DNA from: Lingula anatina
Lineage: Eukaryota; Brachiopoda; Lingulata; Lingulida; Lingulidae
Direction of reading: 5' to 3'
DNA: 64,000 bases
Assembly (NCBI RefSeq): GCF_001039355.2
Contig: NW_019775746.1
Coordinates: forward strand, 429,496-493,495
A model generated the notes under the pieces. That model worked only from the letters and a program-made list of their open reading frames with translations. It made no database searches and was not told the origin of the DNA. How positions within the stretch are numbered: the stretch's first letter is position 1; every line of letters starts with the position of its first letter. Positions 50,668-62,155 of the stretch are shown piece by piece. The translations under genes were made by a program, and so were the position numbers.

Positions 50668-50747
<80 letters not shown>
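50668..50747. repeat. (AT)n microsatellite, copy D
   Basis: About 40 units, longer than the allelic repeat at 46710-46778. Confidence 0.97.
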
Positions 50748-50749
<2 letters not shown>

Positions 50750-50956
50750 TGAATAAATTTATAGATAGATAAGCTGGTCAGATGAAGTCAAACATTGATC
50801 TCTGTCTTTGATTCTGCCTTTCATCTCTTCCAGTATAGACATCTTTGGCTGAAGTCTTTGCAGGAAACAGCACACACACACATAAATGCTTTATCATTTC
50901 ATCAGGTATTTTAAAATTTAACTGTAGTAGTCACTCTATCTCTCTTTTTTTTTTTT

Positions 50957-51770
50957 AATCCTCATATGTGGTCTGAAGGTTAAAGTGTTTTACGTCTCCT
51001 AAACCTTAGAATCCCAGTGTTCTTATAAATTATATAATTATCAAGTTCTTGGAAGTAGGTAAGGGAGGCACCACAAATTTGGTCAGGATATATGATACAT
51101 ATGTGCCAGACACATCAAGTATGGAAATAAATGAGATGAACTCATTCTTGCATACTTTTCAGGTAGTTATGCTCAAAAAGTGAAGGTAAATATTTTTACA
51201 TGCTATATCACAGACACATTTGGAAGATTAAACTATATGTTATTGTTATCTTCCATAATACAAATTAATGTAACCACAATTGCCCCAAAAAATATTGACA
51301 TGATAACCGTGAGCAGTGAAATGGATCAAGGATCTTGAGACCTGGACATCTCAATATATATTTTTAGTTCTTTGGAGCAGATAAATTGGTGTGATAAAGA
51401 AGGGGAAATGGTGTGGCTGGCATGCGACCCACGAATTACAGTGGTTAAAAATTTTGTAGGGTATTTTCCCATGCACAGGCATTGCAAACACGTTGTCTGC
51501 TGCTAAGTGGATGTCTGGTTTACTTTTTGGACACCTAATTCCCATAAATTGTCTTCAGTGGGTCATATATAATATAGGTGAATATATCTTTAATGGAGGT
51601 ATATATGTTTGTATATAAGTGTCAAGGTTGTTAACTCGATATGACGATGTTCGACTAAATGTCTTTGGGTCATACGCACATGCTACATTTTTGGAATGCC
51701 TAAAATTAGATCATTGGTTGGGATATTTAATCATCTTTTCACCAATTTGTCATTAAACTGATGGACTGAA
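50957..51770. other. AT-rich non-coding stretch
   Basis: Nothing recognised. Confidence 0.5.
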
Positions 51771-52060
51771 AACTTGATTGGGTGCAATGAAAATTATCCT
51801 GTTCCGAATCCATGTCGGAATGTCAGGTCGTCTGCTGTGACTGAACGCGGGCCAAGAGCTCGAGCAGCCATTTATTTTGCATTTAGCCTGACACCGGGGA
51901 CGGGCTCATATTGCATTTTGTGTCGCGGGACAACAATGTCTTTACTGCCACCCAGTCATCAAAACTGTCATATTCAGACCTTTGCTTATAAGCTTGCGGG
52001 GATGCCATGTGTTAGGAGCTAGCATGAAACCGCAGCGGATCTGTGATGTATAGACTGCAT
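51771..52060. promoter_or_regulatory. CpG-bearing island with octamer-like and Sox-like sites
   Basis: A GC/CpG-rich island (GAACGCGGGCC, GGGGACGGGC, GTCGCGGGAC) in CpG-poor DNA. It contains POU octamer-like words (TATTTTGCATTT, ATATTGCATTTT) about 85 bp from a Sox-type GACAACAATG. An 82-codon frame crosses it (51774-52022) without recognised domain. I favour a developmental enhancer; the motifs are short and this is inference. Confidence 0.35.
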
Positions 52061-54600
52061 CCTTGACCTATTTCATAAAGTATCTGGTTTAGGCTAAAAG
52101 TTCAGTCCTGCCTTCCAGATATCCTTCCGGAAGCTATAAACCTATTTTTTGACATTGAAAAGATTGGACCCAGGCTATGAATTATTAATACTTTTTTTTT
52201 CAAAAATGCAACTTTACTTCTACCACCTTATAAGATAATCTTTTTGGTTATTAGTCTTCGAAATAAAAATGCTATATGAGGCTTGTTTAAAACTCAGATT
52301 TCATTATTAATAAATATTAAAGAACACTACAATGCTGTACTAGACCTCAAGTATGAGTGATACTGTACATGCATGTATTTTAAATCTTTTTTTGAAAGAA
52401 GCTGCCAGACAAAATTTAGGGCTCTGCATGACACAAACACATATTTCTTTGTAGACCAATAATTGTATACAACTGGTCACTATAATGTGTCTTTGATGGA
52501 CATCTTTCAACCATTTTTGATGTTACGACCAGCAATATCAACACATTTCTAACAAAACCTGATTACTATTGAGAGACTGAACCTGATTCCCCCTTGGTAT
52601 CAGTACTAGAAGTTGTCTGGCTTCCCTGCTGCTGTAGTAAGTGACAGTTGCCCTGTCATCTAACCTTTAATACCCCACATCCACACTTTATGCTGATTTT
52701 ATACCCCTCTCCTTTCCCTTGCTCGACCCCCACCCCCCTTTTATGGTTATTCATCAAAAGCTCTTGAATGTATTCAGCTTCTCAACATATTAAAGTGTTT
52801 ACAAATACTTGCTCAAGTTTGGTTGTCATTCTTTTAAATTATCCCAGTACTTAGTACTCATGATTTTCAAAAGTAAGGAAAGTTTTTTGATCTCTCTCAT
52901 TATGACTAGTTTCAATGGAAAGGAAAGAGTGCAACCTTTTTTTTAGTTTTTTCAAGGGCATTTGTGGTGTGAGGTCTCAAATGAAATCCTCTTAATTGCT
53001 GCACTTAAATGTGGTGGTATAGAGAAAATCTCAATCTTTACATAGAAAAAAAGGACTTGATTTATGTTCAAGGCTTTTTTTCCTGTACATGACCTGAACT
53101 TTACTCTTATCTCGTTTAAAATATGTATAAGAGTGGTGAATAGTCTGCCCTGTCACACCTCCGAACATGAATGTTTTAACCTTTTCTGGTGTTAGGGTTT
53201 GACGACAGCAGTTATCTGGGTCCCTCAAGAGCCTGATATAAGGACCTTGCCATAACCAGCATAGAATGTTGTAGGATAGACCTAGAACACACCCCTTGAC
53301 ATGGATGTTTTAACCTTTCTTGTTCTTCAAGCTCAGAAGCTACAAGAATTTGTGCCCTTTTCCAGCATGATGTTAAATGGATCTCTTTTTTTTTATGATT
53401 ATCAGCTAAAAAATTGAAGAGCAACCTCTTGACACGAGTGGCTCAGGCTTAGATGTCAGGACTTGACATCAGATGTTTTCTGGTCTCTTTAGATGTCTGA
53501 CCTCAAATGAGACTCGCTTTGTAACTGTCAGACAGCCTTGAATGGGGAATCCATTAGATCCCTTTCCAGGTTTTATATGCTTGGTTTTTAATTATATTTT
53601 CTTATATATAAGTATAAATATAACTGTGTATTAATGACAATACTTTAGTTTAAAGAGAACTCTGATTTGACAAATCTGCCATGCTTGTATGCATCATTGC
53701 CCTTGTTGACTTTTTACTTTGAAACTTTTAAAGCATATTTGATTACCATTATTGTTTTTGTTATCGAGCGAAATCATATTACATGCAGCAGCAGAGATTT
53801 TTACTATCTTTGGTGTCCTGTGACATTTTGTTTTCTTGGCATTGGAGTTGATTTGAATTCAAATCTAGGAAAGTTGATCAGAGTGTACATGGAAGCTAAG
53901 GTGGCGGGGGCCAGGAGATGAATAGCAGATCTGTCATCCCACACAGCAGAACTGATGGGTCTGCTTCTGGTGACAGTTAATGAGGCATTGAAATGTTGTT
54001 TTCTTTAAGGGACAACTCGAGAGAGAGAGAGAGAGAGAGATGTGTGAAATCTCACAATTGGTACAGTAACATCTTGGCCAATAGTAACATTGTTTATATA
54101 CTGATGATATCTGTATACATTGATATTATCTTTGTTAATTGAAAAAATTAATCCAAAAAAGGTGTCATCCATGACATCTGAAACAAGCGATTACCCCATT
54201 ACCCCACTTTTGATGATTGTTTGTACAAACATGTCATGCATACTGTATGTGGTCAGTTGGCAATGCATTTTAATGTCACTACCAGACAGAGTGACAGAGA
54301 AGGTCATAGAAGTCAAAAGACAGGAAAACATAAAAATTGCAATTTGTCTTCTAGTTTAATGACATTTATCTATCAGTAATTGGAAGTTTTGCACCAGCTG
54401 CTGTAAATTATATATAAATAACGACTAAATTATAAACATGTTTTGTATAATATTTTTTCAACATAAAAATGACATAGTTTTTGCTTATATGGGAATGTTT
54501 GTTTCAAGTTTTTTTTTATAATGGTATCTATGAATGTGATTAACAAATATGGTTACCAGATTAAACTATAGAGAAAATAGCCATCAAATTGAATGCCAGC
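52061..54600. other. AT-rich non-coding stretch with a diverged internal repeat
   Basis: No supported gene. Around 53152-53183 and 53287-53318 the word GACATG.ATGTTTTAACCTTT recurs with changes (GAACATG in the first copy), a diverged two-copy repeat about 135 bp apart. A GA repeat lies at 54019-54041. Confidence 0.4.
54019..54041. repeat. (GA)n microsatellite
   Basis: Perfect GA dinucleotide repeat. Confidence 0.95.
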
Positions 54601-54639
54601 TGTGAGGCAGAAAAAAAGTGTGTCACTTTCAGTTCCTGA

Positions 54640-54990
54640 GGCAATCGCTTCCCCCATATCTTGTTGGGTGAAACTCAAAGCTGTCATCCTCTGAGGGGGA
54701 AACCAATTCTGGGACACAATATGGCCACCACTCAGTCACTGACCCCCCCTGGCGTAGACAGCAGTGGTAGTGATTGCCTGCCGTCCCTGGATACCTGGGA
54801 TGCCGTGAATAATTTGGCTGATCACATATGTGGCTGTTATGAGGCATGTTTACAGGCAAACCATACATTTGTTCCTGTCATCTCATCTCAGCAAGGAAGA
54901 TTAATGATTGGGATTGTATTACGTGGGTGGCCCTTTGTGTTAACAGAATGTTATATGCTTGTTGTTGGTGATCAGAAAAGATGACCCAGG
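54640..54990. promoter_or_regulatory. GC-richer island; open in both directions, possibly coding
   Basis: The plus strand has a 107-codon frame (54661-54984). Its internal ATG at 54721 has a fair context (ACAATATGGCC) and is followed by MATTQSLTPPGVDSSG and a Cys-bearing stretch (DHICGCYEACLQ). The minus strand is open for 79 codons over the same bases. No splice donor follows the plus frame and no domain is recognised. Because both strands are open, I lean towards a non-coding element with low stop density, but a small exon cannot be excluded. Confidence 0.25.
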
Positions 54991-55206
54991 TTTTTCTTTC
55001 TATTCCCCCCCCAAAAAAATAGAGATAATAAAAAAGATAAAAGCTTTTCTCTAGAGGCAGTTTTAAGGGAGTGACATGATGGAACACTTTTTGCTGAACA
55101 AACTGGTACCTTGGCTATTAGATATGCCCCGTCTGCCCAATTTTACAAGCTTAACTGTAATTACTCTTGTTCACTTATTGTATTTGAATCTTTCTCATCA
55201 CAAAAG

Positions 55207-55233
55207 TTTTTTTTTTTTTTTTTTTTTTTTTTT
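55207..55233. repeat. T27 homopolymer
   Basis: The allelic run in the second copy (about 57475-57489) is shorter. Confidence 0.95.
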
Positions 55234-56131
55234 GCGTGTATTAAGGTAGGTTGAGGCTTGAAATAGAATAAAATTACATATTACAATTGTGAAAGCTATT
55301 CAGCAGGGTTTGATTAATTGAAAATAATATAAGGGGATAATTTTATAAATCAAATAAAGATAAAGGTTAGAAGTATGTTGTGAAATGGCCCCTATATTTA
55401 GTTAGAAAGCAGTTTGAACCATTCAAAATGCAATTTTCTATTTACCTGAGATAAAGGTGCCCTGAACAGTTTAGCCCATAATTATTGAAATCATACCTGC
55501 ATCCTTATGAAATGATCATAATTCAAATTGGCTGAGTAAGCATATTCAGTCAATTTGAAAGACACAGGCACCTTTAAATGTGAAATACATACTACCTGAG
55601 TGTGAATGTTATGTGATAAAACTTCTAGTTGATTCTGCCCGTATATTGAAATTATATCCATTTATCTATTAATTAATACTGTTAGTTGCATAGTTGTAGC
55701 AAATGAATAGAAATGATGATTCAACTGGTATAAATCATAACTGTTTACTTCAGTATCCATAAAAGTTATTTACTGTTTAAATTCAAGTCTGTATAAAATG
55801 TTAAGAATTCATGTTCCTTGGCACAATCCTTCTCATGCCATGGGCAGCAACTGCGACTTTCATCAACCTCACACATTTGAAAAATTAGGAACATTTTTCC
55901 TTTCAATATCGCCTTTCCTGTCAGCCATTTTGAATTGTGTTTGTTGTGTTCCAGATCTGTTATGAATCAGTGTGAGCGTCTGCTGTGTTTCCTTCCATAT
56001 CGCTCCCTGTGCAGATGGTGTAATGAATCCTGACTGGTTTATGTGGAAGCTGAATTTCTTCTGAAAGCAAAAATTATCGATAAGATACTTGAATGATGTA
56101 GACTGTACATTGCAAGTTTGATATTGAAAGT

Positions 56132-56132
<1 letters not shown>

Positions 56133-56190
<58 letters not shown>

Positions 56191-56199
56191 CTGTGTGTN
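56133..56199. repeat. (CT)n(GT)n microsatellite ending at a single-n gap
   Basis: CT repeat to 56184, a short GT-rich tail, then n at 56199. After the n the sequence resumes 519 bp later relative to the partner copy. Confidence 0.95.
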
Positions 56200-56603
56200 T
56201 TCAGAGAACCTTGCCAAATAGTAACCGAATATCGTTTTTAAGTTTTGTCCAAAGTAATGATACCTGAACAAGGTCAATTTTGCAACTGTTGTTATTGGGT
56301 AGAAATAATCTAAATTTTGAAAAATAAAAAAAATTCTGACATACATATATATCTTTATATGTTGAATTTCATGTTTGTTCATGTAGTAGTTCTCTTCTGA
56401 TATATCTATGCAGTAAATGAGAAAGAACATGTACAAGCCTGGCCTTTCACATTTAAAACTAAGTTAATTAGCCTTGAATAACTTCATATGTTTTGAGAAA
56501 AGCACTTTCCAATAAAGTACATTTCTAGAATAGTAATTATACACCTTTGCTAGGATAAACTGATGCTGGCTGAAGTGCAGACATACATGTACTTTCTTGC
56601 CAG

Positions 56604-56685
56604 TTTTTGTCATAGGATTGATGACCTTGATTTGGTGCCAAAATTACAGTACAGTGGTGTAGGGAAAGCTCTGGATTTGCCACAG
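56604..56685 (+). other. Candidate small exon, copy E
   Basis: A TTTCTTGCCAG acceptor, 82 bp, then CACAG/GTAAAC (good donor). After one base, one frame is open for 27 codons to the donor (includes HRIDDLDLVPKLQYSGVGKA) and looks protein-like. Entry needs a phase-2 upstream donor and exit is phase 0. The wider region 56563-56900 is GC-richer and open on both strands, so it may be a conserved non-coding element instead. No domain is recognised. Confidence 0.25.
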
Positions 56686-57267
56686 GTAAACTGCCTTCAG
56701 AACGTCAGGGGTCTGCCACCAGAACGCCATGTACTGTGGATCATGCACATATCTCCCTGACCTCGTAGTGAGAGATCTGCAGCCAGCGCTGTTTGCCTGA
56801 CGTGCAGTACCATGGTCTATTGCGCTTGCATGACTTACGATGATCTCTGCGGTTTTCAATGGTATTTAGGTCACAGGCAAAACATCTAACACTGGTATAT
56901 ATATGCAAAGACACCAACAGAATTGAATCTAACATTCATGAAATATATAGATACTGGGCAGCCTTTTTATTAATTCATATAGTTATAAATTGGTTTATTT
57001 ATTTATTTATAAAAAGATAGTAAAAGTTGTTAATAAAAAAACTCAGATGATGATAATAGCTAATAATATTTTAGGAGGACCTCTCTCTCAGACTGTGATG
57101 TAATTAATTTGTTAAAAATTTCCAAAACCGGGCCCATATATTTATAATTATAGCGAGTCCTGTTATTGTTTTGTGTTTACCCTTTGATTTATTTTAATAT
57201 GTCAGGGGTGATGCCTGAAACGTATGTATGTCTTAAATGTGACTGTTACTTCTGCAAGTAATTCAAT

Positions 57268-57289
57268 NAAAAAAAAAAAAAAAAAAAAA
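57268..57289. other. Single-n placeholder gap and A21 run joining copies E and F
   Basis: An n followed by a pure A tract, exactly at the switch between the two copies. The corresponding point of copy E (55013-55019) has only A7 followed by T. Confidence 0.9.
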
Positions 57290-58386
57290 GAGATAATAAA
57301 AAAGATAAAAGCTTTTCTCTAGAGGCAGTTTTGAGAGAGTGACATGATGGAACACTTTTTGCTGAACAAACTGGTACCTTGGCTATTAGATATGCCCCGT
57401 CTGCCCAATTTTACAAGCTTAACTGTAATTACTCTTGTTTACTTATTGTATTTGAATCTTTCTCATCACAAAAGTTTTTTTTTTTTTTTGCGTGTATTAA
57501 GGTAGGTTGAGGCTTGAAATAGAATAAAATTACATATTACAATTGTGAAAGCTATTCAGCAAGGTTTGATTAATTGAAAATAATATACGGGGATAATTTT
57601 ATAAATCAAATAAAGATAAAGGTTAGAAGTATGTTGTGAAATGGCCCCTATATTTAGTTAGAAAGCAGTTTGAACCATTCAAAATGCAATTTTCTATTTA
57701 CCTGAGATAAAGGTGCCCTGAACAGTTTAGCCCATAATTATTGAAATCATACCTGCATCCTTATGAAATGATCATAATTCAAATTGGCTGAGTAAGCATA
57801 TTCAGTCAATTTGAAAGACACAGGCACCTTTAAATGTGAAATACATACTACCTGAGTGTGAATGTTATGTGATAAAACTTCTAGTTGATTCTGCCCGTAT
57901 ATTGAAATTATATCCATTTATCTATTAATTAATACTGTTAGTTGCATAGTTGTAGCAAATGAATAGAAATGATGATTCAACTGGTATAAATCATAACTGT
58001 TTACTTCAGTATCCATAAAAGTTATTTACTGTTTAAATTCAAGTCTGTATAAAATGTTAAGAATTCATGTTCCTTGGCACAATCCTTCTCATGCCATGGG
58101 CAGTAACTGCGACTTTCATCAACCTCACACATTTGAAAAATTAGGAACATTTTCCTTTCAATATCGCCTTTCCTGTCAGCCATTTTGAATTGTGTTTGTT
58201 GTGTTTCAGATCTGTTATGAATCAGTGTGAGCGTCTGCTGTGTTTCCTTCCATATCGCTCCCTGTGCAGATGGTGTAATGAATCCTGACTGGTTTATGTG
58301 GAAGCTGAATTTCTTCTGAAAGCAAAAATTATCGATAAGATACTTGAATGATGTAGACTATACATTGCAAGCTTGATATTGAAAGT

Positions 58387-58387
<1 letters not shown>

Positions 58388-58422
<35 letters not shown>
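58388..58422. repeat. (CT)n microsatellite, copy F
   Basis: Shorter allele of the repeat at 56133-56184. Confidence 0.95.
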
Positions 58423-58426
<4 letters not shown>

Positions 58427-59339
58427 GAAGTGGATGTAGAATTATGTATGATTCTGTTGAAGTGACTGTGTCATTCAATGACAACTACTTAGTAGAGCAT
58501 CTCTGTATTAAAAACATAATGCATATCATTTGATAAAGGCTGCAACTTTTGAAAATTATTCAAGATTTATTTTCAGACTATATAGGTTTGCTTTGTTGTT
58601 ATACCATCTTTTATCAATTTGAATGTGATGATAATTTAAGTGTGCAGATTATTTGATTGAAAAAAAAAGATAATTATTCTCAGATTACACACATTGTGTT
58701 TTAAGCTTGTCTTTAAAAAACTTACAAGGATTTTTAAGTATCATTAAAAAGTTTGCAGGATGAAGCTTAGTATGTCTCCTAGATTAAAGGCAAAAGATAA
58801 GAGGAAAATGATCTCTCTAGAAGCTGTGAGAGCTGTGAGATGATTAGAACCATATCTCCAGGGTGGATTAGACCTGCCTGTATAGGGAAGCACATGTAGT
58901 CAAAACTCTTTGAACCTCTTTGAAAGATAAGTGATTTGTAGTTCAGAGAACCTTGCCAAATAGTAACTGAATATAGTTTTTAAGTTTTGTCCAAAGTAAT
59001 GATACCTGAACAAGGTCAATTTTGCAAATGTTGTTATTGGGTAGAAATTATCTAAATTTTGAAAAATAAAAAAAATTCTGACATACACACATATATGTTG
59101 AATTTCATGTTTGTTCATGTAGTAGTTCTCTTCTGATATATCTATGCAGTAAATGAGAAAGAACATGTACAAGCCTGGCCTTTCACATTTAAAACTAAGT
59201 TAATTAGCCTTGAATAACTTCATATGTTTTGAGAAAAGCACTTTCCAATAAAGTACATTTCTAGAATAGTAATTATACACCTTTGCTAGGATAAACTGAT
59301 GCTGGCTGAAGTGCAGACATACATGTACTTTCTTGCCAG

Positions 59340-59421
59340 TTTTTGTCATAGGATTGATGACCTTGATTTGGTGCCAAAATTACAGTACAGTGGTGTAGGG
59401 AAAGCTCTGGATTTGCCACAG
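59340..59421 (+). other. Candidate small exon, copy F
   Basis: Identical to 56604-56685, with the same splice signals. See that entry for the reading frame. Confidence 0.25.
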
Positions 59422-60002
59422 GTAAACTGCCTTCAGAACGTCAGGGGTCTGCCACCAGAACGCCATGTACTGTGGATCATGCACATATCTCCCTGACCTC
59501 GTAGTGAGAGATCTGCAGCCAGCGCTGTTTGCCTGACGTGCAGTACCATGGTCTATTGCGCTTGCATGACTTACGATGATCTCTGCGGTTTTCAATGGTA
59601 TTTAGGTCACAGGCAAAACATCTAACACTGGTATATATATGCAAAGACACCAACAGAATTGAATCTAACATTCATGAAATATATAGATACTGGGCAGCCT
59701 TTTTATTAATTCATATAGTTATAAATTGGTTTATTTATTTATTTATAAAAAGATAGTAAAAGTTGTTGATAAAAAAACTCAGATGATGATAATAGCTAAT
59801 AATATTTTAGGAAGACCTCTCTCTCAGACTGTGATGTAATTAATTTGTTAAAAATTTCCAAAACCGGGCCCATATATTTATAATTATAGCGAGTCCTGTT
59901 ATTGTTTTGTGTTTACCCTTTGATTTATTTTAATATGTCAGGGGTGATGCCTGAAACGTATGTATGTCTAAAATGTGACTGTTACTTCTGCAAGTAATTC
60001 AG

Positions 60003-60902
60003 TATTAATCTGTGTAATGTTGAAAATATATGGTAAAAAAAGACATGATGAGTTACACTGCTTCATGTAAAATGATGAATAAACAAGCAAATGTATGTAG
60101 GTGTTGAAAGGAAAAGTGTGTTGTGTAGGTGTTGAAAAGAAGAAATTAAAAAAAATCCTAACTGGAAATAAGCATGCTTAACAGCATGTGGGCAGCTTTG
60201 GTCTTGCCTCAGTAAATAACTGCAGGCAGCCATTTAGATTATCTGTGATGACCATCAGATAGGGAAATCACCCCACTTTCACATAATGACCAGGGGTAGC
60301 ATCTGATAAAACTACTTTGACTTTGAGCCCATCTTTTTCTGCCTCCCATTTATTATATGCAAGGGCTGTTTGGATTTTTTTTATTTTGTGGAGGGGGGGG
60401 GGGGGGTGTATTTGAGTGAGAATATACATGAAGAATAATCTGTTGTATTCCATTTTAGGAATAACGGCTACCAACTATCCAAATAAAATAATGAAATCCT
60501 TTGACTTTGTGGCCAGCTGAAGCTATAATACTTATAACTGCACATAGAATTAAAAGTTCGGTTTTTACACACCAGGTGGCATTGAGTACCCTGTTGTCTG
60601 CTTTAAAAATAGGTTAATGTGCTGAATTTTAAGTGTCTTTGCACTGGTGTGGTGTAAGATCCATCATAACTTTAACATCTGCTGGGCATATTGTTTGGCA
60701 TAACTTTGTTAATATGTCTTACTTTCAGGTTTACATGTTGTATTTATGTAAATTTAAAAGTGTAAAACACCCAATTACAATTGTTTTAGAACGTTTGATA
60801 TTACTTTAAGTTATATGTATTTGCATTCATAATATTAACACATTTTATAGATATTTGTTCCAAAAAAGAAAAGTAAAGAAAAGGAGTATATTCTCAATAG
60901 AC
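60003..60902. other. AT-rich non-coding stretch
   Basis: Contains a G14 run near 60393-60406. Nothing else recognised. Confidence 0.5.
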
Positions 60903-61078
60903 TGTAGCCAGCATTTTCAGAGGGAATGGGGGTCCTCCTTTACTGAAAAAGAGGAGCTTTTTACCCCATTAGTTGACCTTTTTCGGAAAAGTCATAGGAC
61001 CTCTATCAAATTCTGATTCAGAGCAGACATTTACCTGCCAAAACGGTAGTTCTTTCCTGCCTATGGGCCTGCTCAGTT
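60903..61078. repeat. Dispersed repeat related to the 44173 G-run family
   Basis: Begins TAGCCAGCATTTTCAGAGGG and ends CCTATGGGCCTGC. The beginning resembles the reverse complement of the tail of 44173-44385, and the end resembles that tail itself. The element therefore appears to have inverted, related ends. Non-coding. Confidence 0.35.
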
Positions 61079-62155
61079 TATAATGTAAAGATACTTGATA
61101 TTTAATGAATAAAAATGATTAGATAATGAAAAAATGATCACTCCTGGCACATCCGGGGTGAATTTTTACCCAATTCATTTCTAGAACTTGATCAGTTGTC
61201 TGTTTTTCAATCTAGATTTTTTTCTCATTTTTCAAATGTCTTAGCATTCAGAATGACTTACACATTTATTTTTATGAGCTGCAAAGTTACTTTAAAGCTG
61301 TAATAATTGGTTATATGTTCAAAGTTTTTAAAAATCCACTTTTTTGGTTCTGGTCTCATTGTTACTTTAATTTGGTACATTGCCAGATTTAGGTATAACT
61401 ATAAACACGCAATATAAGTGATATTAAACCAATTTGTGTAGTTGAAGTTCAGTGAAGAGTTGAACTCGCAGTGTGGTCGGAGAATTGACAAAAATGATAC
61501 AATATTCATGTACTTTGACAGGGCTTACACATGGACATCCATTGATAATGAAAGGAGCTGCTAATTACCCTAAGTTAATTCTGGTTTAAGATAATGGTGA
61601 GGGAATTCTGTGAAATTGATTAAATTGGCCACACACACAGAACAAAGCATACGTGCACAGGCATGTGCACACACTTGTATGCATGCCCACATGCACGCAC
61701 ACATGCACGCACACATGCAAATAATGGGTGCTGGCTCTTCTTCAATTTGGGGTAGTTGTCATTAAGGGTTTTTATTTATTAAGGAGCACAAGTATAGAAA
61801 AATTTGCATCACTTAGATATACAAGTGCTTTAAAAAGAAGAAGGAAAAGAATTATTTTCTAAGATGCCAGATCTGCATTGTACATTCCAAAAGTTGTATT
61901 ATTTTTGAAAGAGTATATTTCAGTATTTATGACTCAAAATTTCCTGTACAGTTTAGAAATTTTCAAACTAAACAAGTCTAGTTGCACATGATGCTCATGC
62001 CTATGGTTATAACAAAATGCGTATTCAAAATATGTTTCCTTTTATTGCAAGACTAACTTTCAGCATGTAGAACAGTTACTGGCAAGAAGATGGATTTTCA
62101 ACTCAGGGTGACTAGATCTGACCATGATCATTGTTTATAAAAGTATTTATTTCCC
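61079..62155. other. AT-rich stretch with a GCAC/CACA simple-repeat patch
   Basis: At 61631-61720 there are degenerate ACACAC and CACATGCACG units. Nothing else recognised. Confidence 0.4.

Larger units (their letters stand above)
46988..50956 (+). repeat. Direct repeat, copy D of pair 2 (probable other allele)
   Basis: Near-identical, same orientation, to 43066-46986, including the 110-codon frame, the palindromic Sox-like block and the G-run repeat. It continues without gap into unique sequence at 50957, so it is the haplotype contiguous with the right flank. Confidence 0.92.
55013..57267 (+). repeat. Direct repeat, copy E of pair 3 (probable allele, with internal gap)
   Basis: Near-identical to 57269-60002. 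It carries a single n at 56199 where the partner copy has an extra 519 bp (58423-58941), and it ends at an n (57268). The T run at 55207-55233 is longer than in the partner. The pattern is two haplotypes assembled in series, this one incomplete. Confidence 0.92.
57269..60002 (+). repeat. Direct repeat, copy F of pair 3 (probable other allele, complete)
   Basis: Near-identical, same orientation, to 55013-57267 plus 519 bp hidden by the gap in that copy. It continues into unique sequence after CAAGTAATTCAGTATT. Confidence 0.92.

Noticed and set aside
20676-60002. Three genuine tandem segmental duplications
   Set aside because: All three joins carry a single n, and the differences are allelic in type. 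True tandem copies would not be expected to coincide with gaps every time.
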